Origin: Alphaproteobacteria bacterium UBA3768
GTDB lineage: Bacteria > Pseudomonadota > Alphaproteobacteria > CAAHEQ01 > UBA3637
Assembly: GCA_002372315.1 (NCBI GenBank)
Contig: DFFU01000027.1
Span: 1-64,000 of the forward strand
DNA length: 64,000 nt
Direction of reading: 5' to 3'
The notes beneath the pieces are model-generated. The model saw nothing but the letters and a program-made list of their open reading frames with translations, did not search any database and was not told the origin of the DNA. The position numbers and the translations under genes were made by a program. Below are positions 8,469 through 18,038 of this stretch, one piece after another (the stretch's first letter is position 1; every line of letters starts with the position of its first letter).

Positions 8469-9782
8469 TTATTTTCCTATGCAAAAATCGCGGAAGATGA
8501 CGTCCAAGAGTTCCTCCACATCTATGCGCCCTGTGATGCGACCAAGAGCGCGGGCGGCCAAACGCAAATCTTCGGTTTTGAGTTCCAATTCAGGGGCGGA
8601 TAAGGCGTCCTGTAAATGCGCAACACATTCAGTAAGTGCCACACGGTAGCGTTCACGGGTAAGAACAGCACCACCCGAAAAATAATCCATTAAAATCTGC
8701 TTTATTTCATCCCAAAGGGCTGTAATGCCAGCACCTGTTTTTGCAGAGATAAAATGCGTTTTTTGTGGTATATTCTTTTTCATTAAATCTGATTTATTCC
8801 AAATAGTTATTAGACGCTTTTTATCTAAAGATTTAGGTAAATTTTTACTATTAGGATAGTCTTTTGCGTCTTGAATTGACAGAATTAAATCCGCCTGCTC
8901 TGCACGTTTTACTGCACGACGAATACCTTCAGCCTCAATTTCTTCTTCAGAATCACGAAGCCCTGCTGTATCTGCCAAAATAACAGGGAATCCCGCAACA
9001 TCCAAATGAGCTTCCACAATATCACGCGTGGTACCAGCCGTTTGCGACACAATAGCAACTTCGCGTTTAGTAAGGGCATTAATAAGCGAGGATTTGCCCA
9101 CATTGGGCACACCCAAAATTGCAATTTGAAAACCTTCTCGCAGGCGTTCACCACGTCTATCGTCCGAAAGGTGATTGGAAATTTTTTGAATCAAATCATG
9201 AATATCGTGGTTGATTTCCTGTTCTTTCTCGGGCGGAATTTCTTCCTCTGGAAAGTCAATAAAGGCTTCCGCATACGCCAAGTGATGCACCAGTTGTTTG
9301 CGCCAACTTTCATAAAGCTGACCCAAATTACCATCCAGTTGCGCAAGGGCTTGTTTACGTTGTTCTTCTGTTTCCGCATGCACCAAATCCAACAGGCCTT
9401 CCGCTTCCGTTAAATCCATTTTACCGTTGATAACAGCACGGCGAGAATATTCGCCCCGTTCAGCCGGGCGAAGCCCTGAAATTTCAGAAAGTGCCTGCAT
9501 AATGGCCTGAATAACACCGCGTCCACCATGGACTTGAAGTTCGGCAACATCCTCACCCGTAAAACTGTGAGGAGCTTTAAAATACAAAATAAGGCCTTTA
9601 TCCAAAGTTTTATCGCCCGATTTTATGGGACGAAAATAGGCATAGTTTGGTTTTGGATTTTTTAAATCACAGAATCTTTTCAAAACAGTTAAAACCTGAG
9701 GCCCCGACACACGAATGACTGCAACACCGGCCGTTCCAAGACCCGAGGCCAAAGCATAAATCGTATCGCCCGATTGGTACAT
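8469..9782 (-). CDS. mnmE: tRNA modification GTPase MnmE (TrmE)
   Basis: 437 residues. The N-terminal formyl-THF-binding domain starts at DTIYALASGLGTAGVAVIRVSG. The helical domain is interrupted by a G domain with the P-loop GVPNVGKSS (about 224-232), TAGTTRD and DTAGLRD. The protein ends in the family C-terminal CxGK motif (CIGK), so the gene is complete. It partners MnmG in U34 tRNA modification. The start overlaps the engB stop by one base (TAATG), showing translational coupling. Confidence 0.97.
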   Translation of the reverse strand: MYQSGDTIYALASGLGTAGVAVIRVSGPQVLTVLKRFCDLKNPKPNYAYFRPIKSGDKTLDKGLILYFKAPHSFTGEDVAELQVHGGRGVIQAIMQALSEISGLRPAERGEYSRRAVINGKMDLTEAEGLLDLVHAETEEQRKQALAQLDGNLGQLYESWRKQLVHHLAYAEAFIDFPEEEIPPEKEQEINHDIHDLIQKISNHLSDDRRGERLREGFQIAILGVPNVGKSSLINALTKREVAIVSQTAGTTRDIVEAHLDVAGFPVILADTAGLRDSEEEIEAEGIRRAVKRAEQADLILSIQDAKDYPNSKNLPKSLDKKRLITIWNKSDLMKKNIPQKTHFISAKTGAGITALWDEIKQILMDYFSGGAVLTRERYRVALTECVAHLQDALSAPELELKTEDLRLAARALGRITGRIDVEELLDVIFRDFCIGK

Positions 9783-10402
9783 TATAGATCCTCCAACACA
9801 CGATAAACTTCACCACGCAACTCGGCCAACCCCTGCCCTGTTTCTGAACTGGTCATCAACATTTCCGGATAACAGGCCACATGTTCTTTTCCCTTTTCAA
9901 AAGTCTTTTGAAAAACATCATCCAATTCTGACTTTTTCAACTTATCCGCTTTGGTTAGAACAATGTAATAACTGACACCCGATCGATCCAACATTTTCAT
10001 AATATCTTCGTCTACTTTTTTGAGACCATGACGGGCATCAATCAGTAAAAAGACGCGTTTAAGTTGTTGGCGACCGCGCAGATAATCATGAATTAAACGA
10101 GTCCACATTTCAACCATTTTTTTAGGTGCAGCGGCATAACCATATCCCGGCAAATCCACCAAAAAGAATTGCTGTCCCACTTGAAAGAAGTTTACTTCTT
10201 GCGTACGTCCAGGAGTATTACTAGCGCGCGCAATGGGCTTACTTGTCAAAGAATTTATCAAAGAAGATTTTCCAACGTTAGAGCGCCCTGCAAAGGCAAT
10301 TTCAGGCAAACGAAAAGTTGGTAATTCGGACTCTGTCCTTACCCCACGGGTAAAAACAACTTCTTGTTCAAAAAGTGCTTTTCCTTTGGTTTCAAACGCC
10401 AT
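9782..10402 (-). CDS. engB: Ribosome biogenesis GTP-binding protein EngB/YsxC
   Basis: 206 residues. The GTPase motifs are all present: GRSNVGKSSLIN (G1, about 38-49), TPGRTQ (G2), DLPGYGYA (G3), TKADKL (G4) and a late TSSETGQG (G5). It acts in large-subunit assembly in the cytoplasm. It overlaps yidC by one base upstream and mnmE by one base downstream. Confidence 0.96.
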   Translation of the reverse strand: MAFETKGKALFEQEVVFTRGVRTESELPTFRLPEIAFAGRSNVGKSSLINSLTSKPIARASNTPGRTQEVNFFQVGQQFFLVDLPGYGYAAAPKKMVEMWTRLIHDYLRGRQQLKRVFLLIDARHGLKKVDEDIMKMLDRSGVSYYIVLTKADKLKKSELDDVFQKTFEKGKEHVACYPEMLMTSSETGQGLAELRGEVYRVLEDL

Positions 10403-12039
10403 TATTTCACTTTCTTCATAATATAACGTTGCTGAAAAATAGACAGGATATTACTCCACGTCCAATATAAAATCAAACCAACCGCAAATTGCCCCATCAT
10501 AAACGTAAATATAATTGGCATGAATTTGAACATATTGGCTTGAGCCTTATCTACGGTAGCGGGCTGAGGTGTCAATTTTTGTTGAATATACATCGTAATC
10601 CCCATCAAAATCGGCATAACCCCCAAATTTAAAAATGATGGAATCTCCCAAGGTACTAAACCAAACAAAGTAAACACTGAGCTAGGGTCTGGTGCAGATA
10701 AATCTTGAATCCAACCAAAAAAGGGTGCTTGTCGCATTTGGATGGAAACAGATAAAACCTTGTAAAGTGCAAAAAATACAGGAATTTGAATCAACATCGG
10801 CAAGCACCCACCTGCTGGATTGATTTTTTCTCGTTTATAAAGTGCCATCATTTCTTGTTGCAAACGCAGACGATCATCCTTATAACGTTCTTGAATTGAT
10901 TTAATTTGTGGTTGAATCTTTTTCATCTGAGCCATTGAAACATATGACTTAGTCGCCACAGGCAACAATAATAATCGCAACAATGTGGCAAACAACAAAA
11001 TTGCTATCCCCATATTTCCCACTAATGCATACAGCCATTGCAAAAAGTAGAGAAATGGCTTTGTTAAAAAATAGAACCATCCAAAATCAATTGTCAAATC
11101 AAATTTAGGAATATTATAAAGGGTCATATAGTCATTGATCAAGTTTAAGTTTTTAGCACCAGCGAAAATACGCGTCGTTCGTGTAATAGATTGTTCGCCC
11201 CCTAAGGTCATTGGATTCGTTTGAAAGGTTGCCTGATACATATCTTGATTAAGAGCATTTGTCAATTGTACCTGTTCATCACTTTGGGGAATCAAAATCG
11301 TTTGCCAGTACTTATCCGTTATTCCCATCCAAGTATCCTTAGTATGGTATGAAATTGTTTCTTTTTCAATTTTAGAATAATTATTTTCCTGTAACCGATT
11401 ATCAGCCAATTCAACAAACCCCGTGTGGACAACTGAACGTTCTGTGGGAATTGTTTGTGGAGAACGATTAATTTGTCCCGTCAGCTGAATCACAAAAGGT
11501 TGCTTGGATGTATTGGATACAGTATCTGTAACCGTCAACATATAATGATCATCCAAAGAAATCGTTCGCATCAGGGATAAGTCACGACTTTTAGCACCGA
11601 ATACCAATGGAGTTTCAGGGGTTAATTCAGATCCTGATTGCAAAATCATAGGAATTTTTTGCCCTGCAACAATCCAATAAAGATCCACAAAGTAATTATC
11701 AGATAATAGTTGAACATTTGGACTATCCTCGGCTAAGTTTTCTTTATATTGTGTCAATGTCCAATGGCGAATTGTTGAACCATCCGCATCAATCTGCCCC
11801 GAAATAAATCCATTTCGCACGGGAAAGGTTTTTGTTTCATTTTTACCTTTTTTTGGGGGCACAGCTGGAACAGGCAGTGTTGGTACTGCAGGTTCCGATA
11901 TAACTTGTTGTTCCTGTACAATCTCTGGCTCTTGTTTAGGTCGATTAAATGACTGAAAACAAAATAAAACAACCATAATTAAAACAAGAGCCCCAAACAT
12001 ATTTTTTTCTTCGGATTTAATTTGCTTTGGATTTTGCAT
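10402..12039 (-). CDS. yidC: Membrane protein insertase YidC
   Basis: 545 residues. An N-terminal membrane segment (about 14-28) is followed by a Pro/Val-rich linker and the large periplasmic P1 domain (about 60-325). The conserved five-helix insertase core lies at about 330-540, with MGIAILLFATLLRLLLLP and the GGCLPMLIQIPVFFALYKVL signature. It inserts inner-membrane proteins alone or with SecYEG. It heads the run leading to engB and mnmE, with a promoter at 12063-12091. The rpmH-rnpA genes that usually precede yidC are absent; the next gene upstream is an unrelated prepilin on the other strand. Confidence 0.97.
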   Translation of the reverse strand: MQNPKQIKSEEKNMFGALVLIMVVLFCFQSFNRPKQEPEIVQEQQVISEPAVPTLPVPAVPPKKGKNETKTFPVRNGFISGQIDADGSTIRHWTLTQYKENLAEDSPNVQLLSDNYFVDLYWIVAGQKIPMILQSGSELTPETPLVFGAKSRDLSLMRTISLDDHYMLTVTDTVSNTSKQPFVIQLTGQINRSPQTIPTERSVVHTGFVELADNRLQENNYSKIEKETISYHTKDTWMGITDKYWQTILIPQSDEQVQLTNALNQDMYQATFQTNPMTLGGEQSITRTTRIFAGAKNLNLINDYMTLYNIPKFDLTIDFGWFYFLTKPFLYFLQWLYALVGNMGIAILLFATLLRLLLLPVATKSYVSMAQMKKIQPQIKSIQERYKDDRLRLQQEMMALYKREKINPAGGCLPMLIQIPVFFALYKVLSVSIQMRQAPFFGWIQDLSAPDPSSVFTLFGLVPWEIPSFLNLGVMPILMGITMYIQQKLTPQPATVDKAQANMFKFMPIIFTFMMGQFAVGLILYWTWSNILSIFQQRYIMKKVK

Positions 12040-12062
12040 GATATTCCTTTCATTTTTGGGCT

Positions 12063-12091
12063 ATTTTATACAAATTATCCCCAAAAATCAA
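12063..12091 (-). promoter_or_regulatory. Promoter of the yidC operon
   Basis: On the minus strand TTGATT (12086-12091), 17-bp spacer, TAAAAT (12063-12068). Confidence 0.6.
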
Positions 12092-12128
12092 GCCATTTTC
12101 TAAAAAAGAAAATACTTTTACTTTTTTA

Positions 12129-12157
12129 TTGCATAAAATAAAAAAATCACTTAAAAT
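12129..12157 (+). promoter_or_regulatory. Promoter of the prepilin-like gene
   Basis: TTGCAT (12129-12134), 17-bp spacer, TAAAAT (12152-12157), 22 bases before the start codon. Confidence 0.55.
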
Positions 12158-12179
12158 AGTTTCAGATAAGGAGACAAAC

Positions 12180-13208
12180 ATGCATACATTTAGAAAATAT
12201 ACAATTACCAACACCAGATATTTTCTTTATAAATCAGTATGTTATAATAAATTTTCACGTTCGTGTTACTCGGCGGGGATGCCTTCCTATGCCTACGAAT
12301 CTGGTCGTTCTATGATAGAGATGCTGGGAGTGCTGGCAATCATCGGGGTATTATCTGTGGGTGGTGTTGCGGGCTATACATCCACCATGAACAAACACAA
12401 AGCCAATGAGCTGCTGAATGAGGCCAGTAAACGCGCAGTTGTATGCATGGCGCAAATAGAGGCCGGCAATAGCCCATCAGTATCGGATTTTGGCCCCTTT
12501 GATGGATATAGCTTTACCGTTGCCCCCAATCCCGCCAATGCGAATCAGTTCCAATTGACGCTATCGGGGAAAACCATTCCCGAAGCGGTATGCAACAATA
12601 TGGAAAACACGGTGGGCAATTCCACCCCAGTGCGTGACATTGTTGCTGATTGCAATAATGCAAGTAATATGGTTTTAACCTATAATAATGACATGAGTGC
12701 AACCACTAATTATGACGAAAGTCAATCAGTATGCGAAAGTGCAGGAGGAAATTGGGTATGTCCCCGCATAATATCAGAGATTTTGAAAGCTAAAGATGAA
12801 GGTATGGATGATGATGAAATAGATGCCCTTCTATCATCCAGATTTGATTTAACACTTGCAGATCTAAAATGTGCCTGTGAATTAGGTACAATTGAACAGT
12901 ATGTAGAGTGTCCAGATGTTGGAAGTTGCATTCACTACGGTCCAAATGAAAATGCAAGTTGCGCTGGGGGTTTTCGCTCAACTTACTGCATAACTTGTCC
13001 GAAAGAGTATGAATTAGTTACCTATCCCAAAGGCGAATTTGGTACTTCAGTTATGTGTTTGGATAGTCCACAAAAAGCTTGTGCTAAGAATCCTTACCTA
13101 GATGGTTATGATGGTTGTGTTGAATGCCCAGAGGGGCAATCACCCTACTGTTATGTGCATGAGGATGTATATGCTGTTGGTCAATGTATATGCGTGGAAA
13201 ATACATAG
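12180..13208 (+). CDS. Prepilin-like protein with Cys-rich C-terminus
   Basis: 342 residues from the ATG at 12180, chosen because AAGGAG lies 6 bases upstream. A 42-residue leader, long for a type IV prepilin, ends in YESG. The predicted processing site is G|RSMIE, with Glu at +5, followed by the hydrophobic helix MLGVLAIIGVLSVGGVAGY. After this comes MNKHKANELLNEASK, which recurs in the 35015-36253 protein. The N-terminal third is a pilin-like globular region. From about 195 the protein is Cys-rich (about 18 Cys) in short spacings, like the 5164-6162 product. It is probably anchored in or assembled at the inner membrane after prepilin peptidase cleavage. No pilus genes are adjacent. Confidence 0.82.
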   Translation: MHTFRKYTITNTRYFLYKSVCYNKFSRSCYSAGMPSYAYESGRSMIEMLGVLAIIGVLSVGGVAGYTSTMNKHKANELLNEASKRAVVCMAQIEAGNSPSVSDFGPFDGYSFTVAPNPANANQFQLTLSGKTIPEAVCNNMENTVGNSTPVRDIVADCNNASNMVLTYNNDMSATTNYDESQSVCESAGGNWVCPRIISEILKAKDEGMDDDEIDALLSSRFDLTLADLKCACELGTIEQYVECPDVGSCIHYGPNENASCAGGFRSTYCITCPKEYELVTYPKGEFGTSVMCLDSPQKACAKNPYLDGYDGCVECPEGQSPYCYVHEDVYAVGQCICVENT

Positions 13209-13235
13209 ATCCTTTTTCATTTGCCCAAAAGGATC
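13208..13235. terminator. Possible bidirectional terminator hairpin
   Basis: GATCCTTTT (13208-13216) pairs with AAAAGGATC (13227-13235) around a 10-base loop, between convergent genes. There is no long T tract beyond the stem, so this is tentative. Confidence 0.4.
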
Positions 13236-13257
13236 AACAACTATCACGACATAAAAA

Positions 13258-13665
13258 TTACCTGTTGGATAGAACTTTATCCACCCAGGATTGATAATCT
13301 GAACGCAGAGCAATACGTCCAAAATCTGGAACAGGAATCGTGGTTGTTTCGCCTTCTTTAATACGATTTAAGGCGGGGTCAAAACATTTTTTATTGATAA
13401 ATTTATGTAATGATTTATCAATTAAACATAAATTTGAAATTTTATTATTGCCACCACCAGATAAAGGAACAATGTGATGAATATCATACCCATGGGGGAT
13501 CAATCCCCGCGCTGCTCGTGCCAAATTTATTTGTTTAGCATAGGGATTCAACTTACCCGAACGATAAAGCCATAAGACAAATACTCGGTTCAACCTTTTA
13601 TGATCGAATTCTTTGCGCATTTGGTGCGTATATTCTTTACTTTGTTTTGTAAAAATAACTGGCAT
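13258..13665 (-). CDS. HNH endonuclease
   Basis: 135 residues. The HNH core is IHHIVPLSGGGNNKISNLCLID, followed by a second His in SLHKFIN. This gives the His-His, Asn and His pattern of the beta-beta-alpha-metal fold. It lacks the usual CxxC zinc knuckles. The start follows the recG stop by one base, so it is translated with recG, an unusual partnership. Likely a DNA endonuclease; whether it acts in repair, defence or is a relic of mobile DNA is not shown. Confidence 0.85.
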   Translation of the reverse strand: MPVIFTKQSKEYTHQMRKEFDHKRLNRVFVLWLYRSGKLNPYAKQINLARAARGLIPHGYDIHHIVPLSGGGNNKISNLCLIDKSLHKFINKKCFDPALNRIKEGETTTIPVPDFGRIALRSDYQSWVDKVLSNR

Positions 13666-13666
13666 T

Positions 13667-15709
13667 CTACCCCGCTTTCAAAGTCATTATAGCTTTTTCG
13701 CGTTCAAAAAGATACAATAATATGCGTAAATTTTTATTTTTTTCCAAATGTGGATCGTTTTGTAAAATTTTTTGTGCCTGTTCTGCGGCCAATTCTAACC
13801 AATTTTGATCCTCAGGCAACTGAGCTAAACGATATTGTTGAAAACCACTTTGACGCAACCCCAAAACTTCCCCAGCTCCTCGCATTTGTAAATCTTTATT
13901 GGATATTTCAAAGCCGTTATCCGATCTGCGTAGAATATCCAATCTTTCCTTACCATTTTCACCCAAGCGACCATGCAATAGGACACAAAAAGAAGATTGA
14001 TTTCCCCTGCCCACACGGCCTCGCAATTGGTGTAATGTAGCCAATCCAAATCTTTCGGCGTGTTCCACAATCATGATACTAGCATTGGGAACATCTACAC
14101 CTACCTCTATTACTGTGGTTGAAACCAAAATACGGATTTTTCCCATCTGGAAATCGTGCATGACAGATTCTTTTTCGTCTGCTTTCATTTTACCATGTAT
14201 TAAACCAACAAAGTCCCCAAATTCTTTTTTAAGCTCATGATATCTTTTTTCTGCCGCCATTAAATCCGATTTTTCAGATTCAGAAACCAAAGGACAAACC
14301 CAATATACTTGCGCCGTTGTTTCTTTTAATTTCTCAACTAATTGTGGAATTTTACCCAACGTCATCACACGGGTTAAAATACTTTGACGCCCCTTAGGTT
14401 TTTCATCCAAAACAGAAATATCCATATCGCCATAGGTTGTCATCGCCAAAGAACGTGGAATGGGCGTAGCACTCATCACTAGCAAATTACATCCCTTTTG
14501 TTTTTGAATTAAATCCAAACGTTGATTGACTCCAAATCGATGTTGCTCATCCACAATCGCCAAACCCAATTTTTGAAACTGAACATTGTCCTCTATCAAG
14601 GCGTGCGTTCCAATTAAAAATTGAATTTTCCCTTGCACTAAATTATTCAAAATTGCCTTACGTACTTTACCTTTTTCTTTGGCTGTTAAAAGGGCCACTT
14701 GTACCCCTGATTTAGCCAACAATTTTTGAATTTTTCCATAATGTTGACGCGCCAAAATATCCGTAGGTGCCATCAGGGCTACTTGATGGTTATTTGCTAT
14801 CACATGCAGAGCCGATAAAACTGCCACAATCGTTTTTCCAGACCCTACATCACCTTGCAGTAATCGATTCATGGGAAAAGGGGCTGATAAATCATCACTT
14901 ATTTCATATAAAACTTTTTGTTGTGCTTTCGTCAATTGGAATGGTAAATTTAATTTAATTGTATTTTTTAAAGGACACCCTATGCCCATCTGCTGTTGAT
15001 GGTACTGACGAATAAGTTTTAATGATAATTGGTGGGCTAATAACTCATCATAGATCAATCTTTGACGCGCAGGATTGTTACGACTGCAATCAGATATCAT
15101 TTTGGGATGATGGGCACAAAATAAAGACTGTTTCCAAGAAAGAAAATGATTTTTGTGGATTACTTCTTCATCCAACCATTCGGGTAGTTCTGGAATTTTT
15201 TGCCATACATTTTCCATTAAACGCGTCAAAGTGGCACTTGTTTTACCCTCAGTCATGGGGTAAATAATTTGGTATTCAGGAATTTTATCCGATAAAAGAG
15301 CTATTCCATCTGGATGTATTATTTCGTAATAATTCTCCTTTTCATGCAGGGTACCTGCCACAAAAATTTTACTTTCAATAGGAAATTTAGAAGTCATTGA
15401 CGCTAAATGATAGTGAAAAAATATCAAATCAACACGTCCAAAATCTGCCTGACAAATAATGCGTAGAGGCAATCTTTTGATTTTAGGAACCACATATTCT
15501 TTTACAGAAAGCCGCGTACGAATTGGCTCATCCAATGGTGGATTTTTATCAAAAAAAATCCTGTGTTTAACACTGGCAGGTAAATGCCAAAGCATATCTA
15601 TCACACATCCACTACCACATAAATATTTCAACCAGCGCGCTGTTTTATCGCCAATACCTTTGATAGATTTTAATTCTTCAAACAGGGGTAATAAAATTTC
15701 TGGTCTCAT
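13667..15709 (-). CDS. recG: ATP-dependent DNA helicase RecG
   Basis: 680 residues. The N-terminal wedge domain begins with LKSIKGIGDKTARWLK. The helicase motifs are GDVGSGKTIVA (Walker A, about 288-298), DEQHRFGV (motif II), SATPIPRSLAMT (motif III) and the C-terminal QLRGRVGRG (motif VI). RecG remodels stalled replication forks and Holliday junctions. The start overlaps the stop of the upstream secreted-protein gene by 4 bases, and the HNH gene follows directly. Confidence 0.97.
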   Translation of the reverse strand: MRPEILLPLFEELKSIKGIGDKTARWLKYLCGSGCVIDMLWHLPASVKHRIFFDKNPPLDEPIRTRLSVKEYVVPKIKRLPLRIICQADFGRVDLIFFHYHLASMTSKFPIESKIFVAGTLHEKENYYEIIHPDGIALLSDKIPEYQIIYPMTEGKTSATLTRLMENVWQKIPELPEWLDEEVIHKNHFLSWKQSLFCAHHPKMISDCSRNNPARQRLIYDELLAHQLSLKLIRQYHQQQMGIGCPLKNTIKLNLPFQLTKAQQKVLYEISDDLSAPFPMNRLLQGDVGSGKTIVAVLSALHVIANNHQVALMAPTDILARQHYGKIQKLLAKSGVQVALLTAKEKGKVRKAILNNLVQGKIQFLIGTHALIEDNVQFQKLGLAIVDEQHRFGVNQRLDLIQKQKGCNLLVMSATPIPRSLAMTTYGDMDISVLDEKPKGRQSILTRVMTLGKIPQLVEKLKETTAQVYWVCPLVSESEKSDLMAAEKRYHELKKEFGDFVGLIHGKMKADEKESVMHDFQMGKIRILVSTTVIEVGVDVPNASIMIVEHAERFGLATLHQLRGRVGRGNQSSFCVLLHGRLGENGKERLDILRRSDNGFEISNKDLQMRGAGEVLGLRQSGFQQYRLAQLPEDQNWLELAAEQAQKILQNDPHLEKNKNLRILLYLFEREKAIMTLKAG

Positions 15710-16125
15710 TTAGTCTTTTTTAATTGTGCTGGTGGACGCTTTGTTTTTAAAAAAGTTCCATCTGATAATTTCACAGAACCATCGCTATATACAACAGATT
15801 TAAAAATAGGCATATTTTCGAAACGGTGTAAAACCTCTTTACAATTCATTTTTGGGGTATTTTTTTGCTTACGCATTGCGGTTGATTTTTCCTCAGCATA
15901 TCGACGATAGCCGGCAATTTCTTCTTCATCAGAATGACTGTTTAGGGCAATTAGCCGTGCTGAAATCAATTCAAAATCTGCTATTTTTTTGCTATTTTCC
16001 TTACAGGTTTCGGCCAAACCAGCCATTGTACCAAGCATAGCAGCATCTTCCAAGGCTGATGCACCAGCAGCAAAAACTGAAAAGGAAAAAGTACATATAA
16101 ATAAAACTAATAAATAATTTTTCAT
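15706..16125 (-). CDS. Small secreted hypothetical protein, 139 aa
   Basis: The first 19 residues are a clear signal peptide (MKNYLLVLFICTFSFSVFA, cleavage after FAA or FA). The mature part has two cysteines about 75 residues apart that could pair, is helical and charged, and ends in a Lys-rich tail. AAGGAG lies 5 bases before the ATG. It overlaps recG by 4 bases although the two products would act in different compartments. Family not recognised. Confidence 0.75.
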   Translation of the reverse strand: MKNYLLVLFICTFSFSVFAAGASALEDAAMLGTMAGLAETCKENSKKIADFELISARLIALNSHSDEEEIAGYRRYAEEKSTAMRKQKNTPKMNCKEVLHRFENMPIFKSVVYSDGSVKLSDGTFLKTKRPPAQLKKTK

Positions 16126-16144
16126 ACGAACTCCTTGTATCGCT

Positions 16145-16173
16145 ATTTAAGGTTAATTTAAAAAAAAATTCAA
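16145..16173 (-). promoter_or_regulatory. Promoter of the secreted hypothetical-recG-HNH operon
   Basis: On the minus strand TTGAAT (16168-16173), 17-bp spacer, TTAAAT (16145-16150). Confidence 0.5.
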
Positions 16174-16183
16174 GAAAAAAGAG

Positions 16184-16212
16184 TTGAACTTTACAAAAAA
16201 ATACATTACACT
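16184..16212 (+). promoter_or_regulatory. Promoter of the bitopic membrane protein gene
   Basis: TTGAAC (16184-16189), 17-bp spacer, TACACT (16207-16212), 22 bases before the start codon. Confidence 0.55.
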
Positions 16213-16233
16213 CTATAAAAAAAGGGACCTTAG

Positions 16234-17097
16234 ATGAAAAAAAAGAACCCCATATCCGAAACACCAAAAGATAAAGATCAGTTGGAGGCTTATCCCAGCC
16301 GAAAACAGGTATCCGCCTTTCCAGAAAGGCGTTTCATTAAAATGAATCGTATTTTGGTTATTTTTGCGCTCATTAACCTAGCATGTATGTTTGCAGGAGC
16401 CGGCATTTTCATCTATTCAGCCCAAAGAGTTAGCGCACGTGTTCAAAACAATCAAGGTTTAATGCTTTTTCAATTAGACAGAGAAGAAAAAGTATTAAAT
16501 CAAGCTGAGTATATGCAAAGATCCATGCCTGCACGACAATTTATTACTGAAAATTTTTTACGACATTATATTACCGAAAGAAATGCTTTAAATGATAAAA
16601 CACTCTACGAAGCACAAAACCTTTTAAATGACCAAAGTTTCGTCATACGATCATCACTCAAGTCAATGAGAGAATCAGCACGAAAAGGCTTGGAATCTTT
16701 GCTTAATGAGACCATTGGTCAAAATAAAGTTCGTGATGTACACATCTATAATTTACACCCTTATTATGGTAGTTTATGGACTGCTGTCATAGAAACATTT
16801 GACTTTCCAAAACAGGACTCTGCACTTCCTGTTTGTAATTGTTTTAACAACACCTCAGAATGTTTAAAATGCAAATATGAAAATACCCTGTTGCGTCAAC
16901 GGAGACGTATTTGGATTAGAGTCATTTATAGCAAAAATAACGAAGATAAATGGGTAAGAGATACGGCCGAAAAAATTACAAAAACATCTATGGATAATCC
17001 TTTTGGGATTGTTATTATAGGTTATTATGTGGGATATATGCCGAAGGATCCACAAAATCTTGATTGGGATCTACCCTCTGAATTAAGAAAAAATTAA
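16234..17097 (+). CDS. Bitopic inner-membrane protein, VirB8/DotI-like topology (tentative)
   Basis: 287 residues. A charged cytoplasmic N-terminus (1-43) is followed by one membrane helix (about 44-66, ILVIFALINLACMFAGAGIF) and a periplasmic domain of about 220 residues. The pattern of the periplasmic part, FLRHYITERNAL near its start and strands rich in aromatic and Val residues later (LWTAVIETF, RIWIRVIYS), is like the VirB8/DotI fold of type IV secretion, but no diagnostic motif is seen, so this is a guess. Three cysteines cluster at about 200-210 (CNCFNNTSECLKC). It converges on rluD, overlapping its end by 4 bases. Confidence 0.6.
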   Translation: MKKKNPISETPKDKDQLEAYPSRKQVSAFPERRFIKMNRILVIFALINLACMFAGAGIFIYSAQRVSARVQNNQGLMLFQLDREEKVLNQAEYMQRSMPARQFITENFLRHYITERNALNDKTLYEAQNLLNDQSFVIRSSLKSMRESARKGLESLLNETIGQNKVRDVHIYNLHPYYGSLWTAVIETFDFPKQDSALPVCNCFNNTSECLKCKYENTLLRQRRRIWIRVIYSKNNEDKWVRDTAEKITKTSMDNPFGIVIIGYYVGYMPKDPQNLDWDLPSELRKN

Positions 17098-18038
17098 ATT
17101 TTTTCTAAGTCCGATTTCAGTTGCTTTAAATCCTCTGGGATAGGTGCTTCAAACAACATTTGTTTTTGAGTAATAGGATGTATAAAGCCCAACAATCCCG
17201 CATGTAAGGCTTGACGTGGAAAAAATCGAATATTCTCAGGAGCAGTTTTTGGAGCAGAACCATATAATTCATCACCAATTAAAGGATGTTTTATAGAAGT
17301 CATATGTACACGAATTTGATGTGTACGCCCCGTTTCCAAATGACATTTAATATGGCTAGCCAAGATACCATAAGCATTGATGCGTTCAAAATGTGTCACA
17401 GCAGGCTTACCCCCCACTTTCACAATAGTCATTTTTTGACGATTTACAGAACTGCGACCAATATTGCCCTCTATACGACCTGATTCCGGTGTCAATCCCC
17501 ACACAAAAGCATCATAAATACGCTGAATGGAGTGGACTTCAAATTGTTTAGCAAGTCCCACATGCGCTCTATCGTTTTTTGCAACAACCAATAATCCAGA
17601 AGTATCTTTATCAATACGATGCACTATCCCGGGGCGTTTTACACCATTGATCCCCGAAAGTGAATCGCCACAATGGTAAAGTAATGCATTCACCAGTGTT
17701 CCGGTCCAATTACCTGCACCAGGATGAACCACTAAACCGGCAGGTTTATTGACAACCAATAAATCATTATCTTCATAAATAATATCTAAAGGAATATTTT
17801 CAGGTTCTGGATCAGGTTCGGTTGGTTCAGGTGGGATAATGGTATAAGTAGCACCAGATATCACTTTATCATCAGGTGAAAGGGAAAGATTTTCCTGCCC
17901 CACAATTTGTACAGCCCCCGCTTCAATTAAATGAATAAACTGATTGCGAGAATAGTCGGGAAAGCTGTCCGCCAAAAACTTATCCAAACGTGTTTTGGGC
18001 AGATTTTCAGGAGCTGTAATTGTCAAATTTTCACTCAT
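17094..18038 (-). CDS. rluD: 23S rRNA pseudouridine synthase RluD-type
   Basis: 314 residues. The N-terminal S4 RNA-binding domain (about 15-75, RLDKFLADSFPDYSRNQFI) is followed by a pseudouridine synthase domain with NKPAGLVVHPGAGN and the catalytic Asp in HRIDKDTSGLLV, and later ETGRTHQIRVH. It modifies uridines in helix 69 of 23S rRNA if it is a true RluD; RluC-type specificity cannot be excluded. It overlaps the upstream acetyltransferase by 4 bases. Confidence 0.9.
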   Translation of the reverse strand: MSENLTITAPENLPKTRLDKFLADSFPDYSRNQFIHLIEAGAVQIVGQENLSLSPDDKVISGATYTIIPPEPTEPDPEPENIPLDIIYEDNDLLVVNKPAGLVVHPGAGNWTGTLVNALLYHCGDSLSGINGVKRPGIVHRIDKDTSGLLVVAKNDRAHVGLAKQFEVHSIQRIYDAFVWGLTPESGRIEGNIGRSSVNRQKMTIVKVGGKPAVTHFERINAYGILASHIKCHLETGRTHQIRVHMTSIKHPLIGDELYGSAPKTAPENIRFFPRQALHAGLLGFIHPITQKQMLFEAPIPEDLKQLKSDLEKI

